A stretch of DNA of 64,000 bases from Naumovozyma dairenensis CBS 421 (taxonomy: Eukaryota; Ascomycota; Saccharomycetes; Saccharomycetales; Saccharomycetaceae), in the NCBI RefSeq assembly GCF_000227115.2, contig NC_016488.1, positions 310,001 to 374,000 on the forward strand. The letters run 5' to 3'. Under the pieces are notes generated by a model, which saw only the letters and a program-made list of their open reading frames with translations, ran no database searches and was not told the origin of the DNA. A program made the translations under genes and the position numbers. This document shows, in pieces, positions 40,639 to 49,800 of the stretch (position 1 is its first letter; each line of letters begins with the position of its first letter).

Positions 40639-41079
40639 TTACAACCCCATTGGGTCGTCCAATGTAATGTTTTGTCTATCAGGTGGGATGTACCATATTG
40701 GTAACTCCACCATCATGACATGTGGCCTTTCAAACTCTGGCAAATAACTTTTAAGAACCTCCTCAGTTGTGTTTGGGAATCTTACCGCCAATTGGTTTCG
40801 GGCCAATTGCATTGTGGCGTTATTAATTTTTATCGCTTGAAAGAATTTTTGTGGCACTTTTGATCTTCCCTTCCCAAGCCAATTCTCTGATTGGAAATCC
40901 ATATCAGTCATGTTTGGATTCCAATACCCTTTGGCTTTTAATTCCATCAAGATATTGCTATGTTTAGTTAATTTTTCCTCCAATAAATTAGTAATGACTT
41001 TTTGGTTCGAAATGTCTGGAATCACGGTGCATCTAATAATGTGACCAACAAGCAACAAGACGGCGATAATTGAGATCAT
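40639..41079 (-). CDS. Secreted orphan glycoprotein, unknown family
   Basis: The 146-residue frame starts with an ATG. It has a clear signal peptide (MISIIAVLLLVGHIIRCT, cleavage probably near residue 18-20). The mature part has four N-glycosylation sequons: NMT, NAT, NTT and NIT (about residues 56, 88, 102 and 136). It has no cysteine after the signal region, no second membrane segment and no GPI tail. It begins with a helical, Leu/Lys-rich part (KVITNLLEEKLTKHSNILMELKAKG) and ends with a Pro-rich segment (VELPIWYIPPDRQN). I do not recognise the family. S. cerevisiae has no gene at the matching place between GRX3 and MSH6. The sequon density argues for a real secreted protein. Confidence 0.6.
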   Translation of the reverse strand: MISIIAVLLLVGHIIRCTVIPDISNQKVITNLLEEKLTKHSNILMELKAKGYWNPNMTDMDFQSENWLGKGRSKVPQKFFQAIKINNATMQLARNQLAVRFPNTTEEVLKSYLPEFERPHVMMVELPIWYIPPDRQNITLDDPMGL

Positions 41080-42327
41080 TTTTTTTTATTTAGCAGTTAA
41101 AAGTGTTTTTTTTTTTTGCTGTCTTTGGTGGTAGCTATTATTATACTAAATTGTATTAGAGTGGTTTATTTATCATTATATGAAGAAACTACGAAAACTA
41201 TCAAGAAAAAAGTATGAAAAGAAGAGTTTAGTTTTTGAAACTGATTGAGAATTTGTTCTGTCTTTTATACGTTCCGTTTTGTTGTTTTTGTGGTCAGTTG
41301 CTTCGTTCTTTTGGGTATCGCTCATATATTTGGAAAGGACGTCAAAATTTAGATGCAAAGGTTCAAAGGATTTATTATTTATTAGTGGTGTACGATAGCA
41401 AGAACAGTCAGAATTTATAGAAAGGTGTAATTTAATGGAGAAAATAGTGGCCTGTTATTTTCAGCGTATACAAAATCCCCTATCGCCGACGAAGTGTTGT
41501 TACTGATACATATGAACTGATTATATGGTTTCGAAATGTTTCTGGAGTGGGCGATACTAATGTGTATTTGTTTTCATTTTTGTTTCTAAATTTGTATTGT
41601 ATAAAAGTACTGCACCTTACGAACTCCAAGAGTCGTGAGGTACTAAACTTTGTCTAGAGATGTTAGAAGGAGGAAGCATAATTATAAGCACATACAATAT
41701 TTTTCACGTTATTTGAAAAAGCTTACATGTTTGTTTACAGTAATTACTATTACTTATGACATGTCGTATTAGCATTCATGGTAATAGTACCAACACACCT
41801 GTACACTATAACATTCTATGACGTTATGTTTTCGTGACACCATTTTACAGCTACGATTCTCCACATATATGACCTCTGTGAGACTGAAAACCCCATTCCA
41901 TTATATAAAACTTATTAATGTGGAAGTAATACACAAAAATCTGTATACTCTTAAGTACCATTGCATGCATATCCTAGACTATAATGTCGCGTCATTATAT
42001 ATAGATAAATACTTCATAATTAGTGATGATGATATTTTATTGTCGCCAAACTTTGAATACAAAACAGACGCGTGAAAACAAGACGCGTAAACTATTTGAC
42101 AAATTGTATATTATAAAGAAACCAACTTTATACTGAACCTGTAATCTAGTTTATCTGCCTCTTCATATCTTTTGCTCCGATTTACGTTAAAAGGGATTAT
42201 TGATATCGAGCTGGATTTAGCAAAAGTGGAGAGATTACTTTTTGTCCTAACTTCTGTGGCAAATTGTTTAAACGAGTTAGCAAGAGATATCTGAACGAAG
42301 AAGCACAGAAAATATTAGGGAAACACG
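41080..42327. other. Intergenic region upstream of MSH6 and of the orphan gene
   Basis: 1.25 kb between divergent start codons. T-rich tracts lie next to the orphan start. The MSH6 side has paired MCB boxes (42068-42088). An 85-codon ATG frame at 41818-42075 lacks supporting features. No RNA gene is recognised. Confidence 0.55.
42068..42088 (+). promoter_or_regulatory. Paired MCB (MBF) elements upstream of MSH6
   Basis: Two perfect ACGCGT boxes at 42068-42073 and 42083-42088, 240-260 bp upstream of the MSH6 ATG. MBF binds this site to drive G1/S transcription of DNA replication and repair genes, including MSH6 in S. cerevisiae. Confidence 0.9.
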
Positions 42328-45300
42328 ATGCCTCCAAGAACACCAGTATCATCAAGGGTAGCATCGCAACCAAAAGATTCTCAGAACTCTTCTCAAAAGA
42401 AAATGAAACAGAGTTCTGTTTTATCTTTTTTCTCAAAGGCTACTACTACTGCTTCTCCAACATCGAACAAGAACAAAATATTATCACAACCATCTAAAAG
42501 TATTTCTGCTAAAGCACTAAAATCTAATCAAAACAAAGTACCTATAAAAGATGAAATAAGTATTGGTGATCTAGATGATGACGATGATGATATGAACAGT
42601 GATAATCATACACCTGTTACAATAGATGTCAAAGATCCTCTGCCATCCAGTAAGGGTCCTAACCGGCCCACGTCTTCACAATCTGTTCATAACGTAGCTA
42701 CTATGTCCACTCCGCAAGATCTAAATATAACAGCAATGGATACCTCTATCGATGATGAGCCGTTGACATTAATTGGATCTAAGAGAGCAAGACAAAATAA
42801 AAGGAATATAAGTTATGCAGAAGATTCTAATGACGACGACGACGATGATGATATCAGTCTATCTACTAGGAAGAAGAAGAGAATCCTACCCAAAGATGAA
42901 GATTCAGACAACGATGCTGAATTCATTCCGGATAAAACCGTGCTGGAACAATTAAGTTCAGATAATGATGACGAACCATTAAACCATGATCTTGAGAATT
43001 TTGAATCAAGTGACGATGATGATATCCTCGCATTAAGTGAAACTAAAAAGAAACTCAAACCATCAACATCATCATCATCATCATCATTTCTAATGAAAAA
43101 GAAACCATCTTTCAAAATTCAACCAAATAAGAAAAGAACGGTAACGCCCCCCACTCAATCGAAATCAAATAAATTCAACAAGACCAATGAAGAAAGGTAT
43201 CAATGGTTGGTTGATGAACGTGACGCACAACGCCGTCCTCCAACAGACCCAGAGTATGATCCAAGATCATTATATATCCCCTCAGCAGCATGGAACAAAT
43301 TCACTCCATTTGAAAAACAATATTGGGAAATTAAATCCACCATGTGGGATTGTATTGTGTTCTTCAAGAAGGGGAAATTCTTTGAACTATATGAAAAGGA
43401 TGCTTTACTGGCTAATTCGTTATTCGATTGGAAAATTGCAGGTGGTGGTAGAGCTAATATGCAATTGGCTGGAATTCCGGAAATGTCGTTTGGTTACTGG
43501 GCTTCACAATTCATTCAATTGGGTTATAAAGTTGCCAAAGTGGATCAAAGAGAGTCTATGTTGGCTAAGGAAATGAGAGAAGGTTCAAAAGGTATAGTGA
43601 AGAGAGAACTGGAATGTGTGTTAACTTCAGGTACTTTAACGGATGGTGATATGTTACATTCCGATTTAGCTACGTTTTGTTTCGCCATTAGAGAAGAACC
43701 TAAAACTTTCTACAAGAGTAATGAAGTGCGGATCGAAGAAGAAGATAATGATACCATTCAAGGACTACCAAAGAGGTTATTTGGAGTTGCCTTTATTGAT
43801 ACAGCTACAGGTGAATTGCAAATGTTAGAATTCGAAGATGATGATGAATGTACAAAATTAGATACTATCATGTCTCAAGTGAAACCAAAAGAAATCATCA
43901 TGGAAAAAAATAATTTGTCAAGTTTGGCAAATAAAATTGTCAAATTTAATGCAGCACCACATGCGATTTTCAATAACATTAAACCAACCACTGAATTTTA
44001 TGATTTTGAAAGAACTTACGATGAATTAAATGCAGGGAACTATTTCGAAGATGAATCTAAATGGCCATCAATTTTGAGAGAATACTATGACAGTGGGAAG
44101 AAAATCGGGTTTAGTGCATTTGGTGGATTATTATATTATTTGAAATGGTTAAAACTGGATCAAAATCTACTGACTATTGGGAATATTAAAGAATATAATC
44201 CAATTGAATCACAACATTCATTGATTCTTGATGGTATCACGTTACAAAACTTGGAAATATTTAGTAATTCATTTGACGGTACTGATAAGGGAACTTTATT
44301 CAAATTGTTTGATAGAGCGATAACGCCAATGGGGAAGAGAATGATAAAGAAATGGTTAATGCATCCATTATTACATAGGTGTGATATCGAGAAAAGATTA
44401 GATAGTGTAGATTCCTTAATGAATGATTCAAGTTTAAGAAATTTCTTAGAATCAACATTTTCGAAATTCCCGGATTTGGAAAGAATGCTAGCACGTATTC
44501 ATTCTGGGACTATCAAACTAAAGGATTTTGTTAAAGTTATTGAAGCATTTGAAGAAATTGTTCAACTCCAAGAATCGATAAAAGAATACGATTTGAAAGG
44601 TGCACTTTCAATATATTTCCAACAAATACCCAATACACTTTCAAAGGCAGTATCCGAATGGACGGATGCATTCGATAGAATGAAAGCTGTAGAGGAAGAT
44701 ATAATAATACCTGAAAGTGGGATCGAACCTGACTTTGATAAATCATTGAGCGATATTCGACAACTAGAAAACGAATTACAAGATTTATTACAAGATTATA
44801 GGAGAACTTTCAAATGTGCTACTATTCAATATAAAGATTCTGGGAAGGAAATATATACTATTGAGGTACCTGTTGCTGCAACAAAGAGAATCCCACCTAA
44901 TTGGGTTCAAATGGCAGCAAATAAATCCACTAAGAGATATTATTCAGATGAAGTAAGGGCATTAGCAAGGTCTATGGCCGAGGCAAGAGAATTACACAAA
45001 GTTCTGGAAGATGATTTAAAGAGTCGATTATGTAAAAGGTTTGATGTTCATTATGATACCAGTTGGATGGCAACGATTCAAGTCCTTTCAAATATTGATT
45101 GTTTATTATCATTAACCAGAACTTCAGAATCGTTAGGAATGCCATTTTGTCGTCCTATTTTCAAGGATGAAGTTGACAGCACAATGGGTACCAAGTTAAA
45201 TGGTTACTTGAAGTTCAAATCATTAAGACATCCCTGTTTTAACTTAGGAACATCAAATGATAAGGATTTCATCCCCAATGATGTAGAGTTAGGTAAAGAT

Positions 45301-46110
45301 GAACCGCAATTAGGGTTATTAACAGGTGCCAATGCTGCAGGAAAATCCACAGTCTTAAGAATGACATGTGTTGCAGTGATAATGGCACAAATGGGTTGCT
45401 ATGTTCCATGTGAGTATGCTGAGCTAACACCAGTGGATAGAATCATGACAAGATTAGGAGCTAATGACAATATAATGCAAGGTAAATCAACATTCTTCGT
45501 TGAACTATCAGAGACTAAGAAGATTCTTGACTTGGCTACAAACCGTTCATTGTTAGTGTTAGATGAATTAGGTAGAGGTGGTTCTTCTAGTGATGGTTTT
45601 GCCATTGCGGAGAGTGTTTTACATCATGTTGCTACACATATTCAAAGTTTAGGATTTTTTGCTACACATTACGGTACATTGGGACTAGGTTTCAAAGGAC
45701 ATCCACAGGTTAGACCGATGAAGATGAGTATCCTTGTTGATGATGATACTAGGAATGTTACATTTTTGTATAAATTAGTTGATGGCCAGAGCGAAGGTTC
45801 ATTTGGTATGCATGTTGCGTCTATGTGTGGAATCCCCAAGGAAATTGTTGATAATGCACAAGATGCAGCTGATAATTTGGAACATACATCGAAACTAATT
45901 AAAGAACGTAAATTGTTGAATGATGGACTAAATGGTGATATAGTTACGATCCCATTAGGATTACAAAGTGATTTTGTGAGGCTTGTTCATGGAGATGGAT
46001 TAACGAACAGTAAGAAAGGTACAGGTGAGTCTGTATTGAATTATGATTGGAACGTTAAACGTAATGTTCTTCAAACGCTTTTCACATTCATTGATAACTT
46101 GGATGATTGA
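42328..46110 (+). CDS. MSH6: DNA mismatch repair protein Msh6 (MutS-alpha)
   Basis: The 1260-residue protein (1242 in S. cerevisiae) pairs with Msh2 to detect base mismatches and small loops. The disordered N-terminal 300 residues carry a PCNA-binding PIP box QSSVLSFF (28-35) and acidic/Ser runs. The mismatch-binding MutS I domain starts near 300 and has the Phe-X-Glu motif in KGKFFELYE (about 350). Connector, core and clamp domains follow. The ATPase has Walker A TGANAAGKST (about 996-1005), Walker B LLVLDELGRGGSSSDG (about 1075-1090) and the TFFVELSET segment, then helix-turn-helix to the end. Two MCB boxes upstream predict G1/S expression. Position matches YDR097C; the GIS1 gene that follows in S. 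cerevisiae is missing. Confidence 0.97.
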   Translation: MPPRTPVSSRVASQPKDSQNSSQKKMKQSSVLSFFSKATTTASPTSNKNKILSQPSKSISAKALKSNQNKVPIKDEISIGDLDDDDDDMNSDNHTPVTIDVKDPLPSSKGPNRPTSSQSVHNVATMSTPQDLNITAMDTSIDDEPLTLIGSKRARQNKRNISYAEDSNDDDDDDDISLSTRKKKRILPKDEDSDNDAEFIPDKTVLEQLSSDNDDEPLNHDLENFESSDDDDILALSETKKKLKPSTSSSSSSFLMKKKPSFKIQPNKKRTVTPPTQSKSNKFNKTNEERYQWLVDERDAQRRPPTDPEYDPRSLYIPSAAWNKFTPFEKQYWEIKSTMWDCIVFFKKGKFFELYEKDALLANSLFDWKIAGGGRANMQLAGIPEMSFGYWASQFIQLGYKVAKVDQRESMLAKEMREGSKGIVKRELECVLTSGTLTDGDMLHSDLATFCFAIREEPKTFYKSNEVRIEEEDNDTIQGLPKRLFGVAFIDTATGELQMLEFEDDDECTKLDTIMSQVKPKEIIMEKNNLSSLANKIVKFNAAPHAIFNNIKPTTEFYDFERTYDELNAGNYFEDESKWPSILREYYDSGKKIGFSAFGGLLYYLKWLKLDQNLLTIGNIKEYNPIESQHSLILDGITLQNLEIFSNSFDGTDKGTLFKLFDRAITPMGKRMIKKWLMHPLLHRCDIEKRLDSVDSLMNDSSLRNFLESTFSKFPDLERMLARIHSGTIKLKDFVKVIEAFEEIVQLQESIKEYDLKGALSIYFQQIPNTLSKAVSEWTDAFDRMKAVEEDIIIPESGIEPDFDKSLSDIRQLENELQDLLQDYRRTFKCATIQYKDSGKEIYTIEVPVAATKRIPPNWVQMAANKSTKRYYSDEVRALARSMAEARELHKVLEDDLKSRLCKRFDVHYDTSWMATIQVLSNIDCLLSLTRTSESLGMPFCRPIFKDEVDSTMGTKLNGYLKFKSLRHPCFNLGTSNDKDFIPNDVELGKDEPQLGLLTGANAAGKSTVLRMTCVAVIMAQMGCYVPCEYAELTPVDRIMTRLGANDNIMQGKSTFFVELSETKKILDLATNRSLLVLDELGRGGSSSDGFAIAESVLHHVATHIQSLGFFATHYGTLGLGFKGHPQVRPMKMSILVDDDTRNVTFLYKLVDGQSEGSFGMHVASMCGIPKEIVDNAQDAADNLEHTSKLIKERKLLNDGLNGDIVTIPLGLQSDFVRLVHGDGLTNSKKGTGESVLNYDWNVKRNVLQTLFTFIDNLDD

Positions 46111-46837
46111 ACTGCAAATATTCAGGTATGCATGCAATATATATAACGTTACATATACAATTTGATAGATTATTTTTTCTTGATGCTATTGAATATTAGA
46201 TGGCTATAGTCTATATGGAATAAACTATATTATTTTATGAAGCCTACAAATTAATGATGTTAGATGCTGGAATGCCTTTTTTACAAATTGACAACAGAGA
46301 CACTTTGAAAAGAAGGTGTTTCCTGCTCTGAAGGGGGGGGCAGGCACGGCGTAAAGTACAGGTGGGTTTACTTAATATTGTGGAGCACCTGGATGTTGCC
46401 GGGGCGACTGTCAGGATCCCCGACCAAAGGATGGCCCCACGGAGTAACCCCATTGTTGTGAAGGTCCGATTACGTACCCAAAAGAATGAGAAAACAGGAG
46501 TCCCATTACTCAACTACACTAATGATATAATGCACATCAGATTCTCTCGCTTATATTTTCTTAACTTGTCGATGTATTCCAAACAAACTAAAAAGAATTT
46601 GTACATATTTCCCATGGCATAGAGGGTATTCCCAGATTAGACAGTCTTGATTCAGGAACCAAAAGCGTCCAACATTCCTCCGTAGAGTATATGCTGTTGA
46701 AAAAAAAATACGTCTTGTAACTAAAAAAAGTCCTATATGTAATGTAATATGTTCTATAAGAATTAGAATAATAAAAAATGTAGATAAAAAATACCAAGCG
46801 CATGCCTAGAAATTGACTTTCTTTGCACTTTAATCTA
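46111..46837. other. Convergent MSH6/DNF2 spacer with a GC-rich island
   Basis: 727 bp between two converging stop codons. The flanks are A/T-rich, but about 46310-46510 is roughly half G+C with a G8 run (46333-46340). Frames across it on both strands are open for 86-89 codons without a recognisable domain. GIS1 lies in this interval in S. cerevisiae, but I see no JmjC or zinc-finger motif that would make this a GIS1 remnant. Confidence 0.6.
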
Positions 46838-49800
46838 TCAGGGCTTATCTTGTCTGGCTTTGATCAGTGCTTCTGCATGCGTCAATGCTGGTAAATCTAA
46901 CGAAACACGAGCACGATCGACTGAGAATCTCGTATCTAACTCATTAGATGATAACATTTCATCCCTTGTACGCTCTAATGATGTTTTTAATCTGGATCCC
47001 ATGGACCTTCTGAGATGTACACTGTCTCTATTAACACCACCACTGATAGCGTTGCCGCTATCACTATTAGTTAGAGACTCAAAACTACCGGGTGATTCCT
47101 TAGTCAACTGTCTACTACTACTAGTTTTCTTGTCCACGTCATCGCCTTTGTTAATATCTAAGAAACTCATTGGGATCTCTTCTGTAATAACTGTGCCTTC
47201 AGAAGTATTAGAGCCTCCTACAATGGATCCATCCAAAAAAGTATCGGATATTTGATTTCTAGAATTCCATGGATTGGTAATCTTGACTCTCTGTGGATCG
47301 GTAGGATCGTATCTATCTGGATATTCATTGAAATCTCCACGTTTCCACATTTCTCGAATAACATCAACATCTGTCGGATATAAATATTTCCTAAAACAAT
47401 CAAATGTAAATCTGGGAAAAATACAAAATAAGAAACCAACAAAATACACAGCCCAAAATGATGGACTACCATACATGCGAGAAGCGCCTTTCCAGAATTC
47501 ATAACTGGCAATAGAACTAGTCCATATACCTGTCCAACCGAAATATACTATAGTAGATAAAGATGCGAAGAACGTAGTGAACCAATCCCATCTGTATTGT
47601 TCCATTAACAAATAAAAGTTACATGATGTAACCGCAATCCCGGTGACAATAATACCAACGTAATAACGGTGATCTAATCCTAACCCATTCGAAGTAACAA
47701 TGTCTGTCTTATAGTAAATCAAATAGGGGAAAAAATAACATATCACTGATTGATAGACTCCGTCAAACATGTACCATAGAAATTTATATTGATTCCATTC
47801 TTTCCTTAAAATTCCTGATCGATATAATTGAGGAACAACCATCGAGATAGTTTCATTGACATCCTGATCGAATATACCAAGGAAAATAACAGGTAATGAA
47901 GTAAAGGCCAAATTATAAAACATCAAGTATGTGTACTCAAATAGATATGACCCATCAAAATCATTATGAACACCATACCAAAATAATGCTAATGTAAAAA
48001 TAACATTCTTGTAAAAAAACTGTGGGATCATTTCAGCTATCCGTTTATAACACCATTTACCATGAACTAAAACCAATTTCGTTACATACCTAAATTGACC
48101 AATGGCAAAATCCGAACACATCACCGCTTGACGGCCTTCTTCACCAGCAATACCAACACCAATGTCTGCAGATTGAATCATAGCGACATCATTAGACCCA
48201 TCACCAATAGCTAATGTCATAACATCTAATGTATCTTTAACTAATTTAACAACCGCTGCCTTTTGTGATGGTGACACTCTACAACATAAAACTGCTTTAC
48301 AATTCTTACATAATAATAAGAATCTTCTCTTCATTTCATCACCCTTTAAGGCCAATTTTAAGGCATCACCATCGATAATAACTGCAAATTCTCCCTGAGG
48401 TGGTCTGTGATCATTTTTAGCATCTTGCAATTCCTTCTCGGAGCCTTCCATAGCAAATTTCTCATCAAGATATTTCAAGATTAGATTATTAACAATTTCT
48501 AAAGGGTCTTTACCATATTCCAAGACATCCTCACCAGTAGTCTTGATGACAAGTAATTCCATATCTGAATGTAATAAATTGCATGAAAATCCAATATTGA
48601 TAGCTGTCTCTACTTTATCCCCTGTCAAAACCCATAATTTAATACCGGCCTCTCCCAAGAGAGCAATAGAATCTGGAACACCATCTTGTAATCTATCTTC
48701 AATAGCAGTTCCACCTAACAAAATCATATCACGTTCAATGAGATTAGCAACGTCATCTAATTCTTTCTCCCTATCAGCAAGTGATGCTGCTGCAATGTCA
48801 TATTTAGCATTCCATGCTTCATATTCGGACCAAGTTATTTCCCTTTGTGCAATACACAACGTTCTTAACCCCTCTGTAGCATACTGTTCTAAATGCAATG
48901 CAGTTTTTTCGAGCACAGTTTCATCATTAAATCCATGTTTACGAGCGAGTCTCGAATATATGACGGAATCTGCACCTTTACAAATTAATAATGCCTTTGG
49001 TTCATCCATTTCATTTTTCCCAGGTATTTTAACAATACAACTCATTCTTTTCCTTGATGAATTAAATTCCAAGACGTTCAATATTTCAAATTCTTTTTGA
49101 GTTCCTTGTATTTCCACAAGTAATCCTTTCTTAGATTTACCAACAAAACTGAAACCCATATCTCTCGCTGTTGTCACAAGAGCTGCTTCATCTGGAGATT
49201 GTGCTTTCAATTCTAATTTGTTTGGATCTGTTTTGTTTGATTCAACAAGAACAGAATGACATAACGCTAATGCCAACATAAAGTGCTGACAACATTTCAT
49301 TTGTACATCGCCATTATTCCCTTGTAGATCATTTACAAATTCCTTAGAGACAAATGTAACTTCATCAGGATAAAATTGGGAATTATTTGAAAGTACCCTC
49401 AACTTATCGATCATTTCTTCCCTGTCACGAGTAATACTTTTTTTTTCAATTCTTGCTTCCGTGTCAACATCAACACCTTGCCTTTTCCTTAATCCAGCTA
49501 ATGCTTCTGTATAGGCTCTACCATATGATACTCCATTAATTGTACATTTTTTAAATTCCATGACGTTTTGTGTTAATGTTCCTGTCTTATCAGAAAAGAT
49601 ATATTCAATTTGTCCCAAATCATCTGAGATATTCCATGACTTGGGTGTACATGGATAATCTAGTTTTTCATTATATAAAGTAACATCCAAATAAATGAAA
49701 ATGGCTTGAGCTGTCTTAATAATTTCCACAGAAATGTATAAAGAAATCGGGACTAATGATTGATAAAGAATAACAGCGACCCAAAATGATACAAACCCAT

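Noticed and set aside
41818..42075. 85-codon ATG frame upstream of MSH6
   Set aside because: It has random-looking composition and overlaps the MCB promoter region of MSH6.
48543..49100. 185-codon plus-strand frame
   Set aside because: It is antisense to the DNF2 P-domain region; the conserved protein is on the minus strand.
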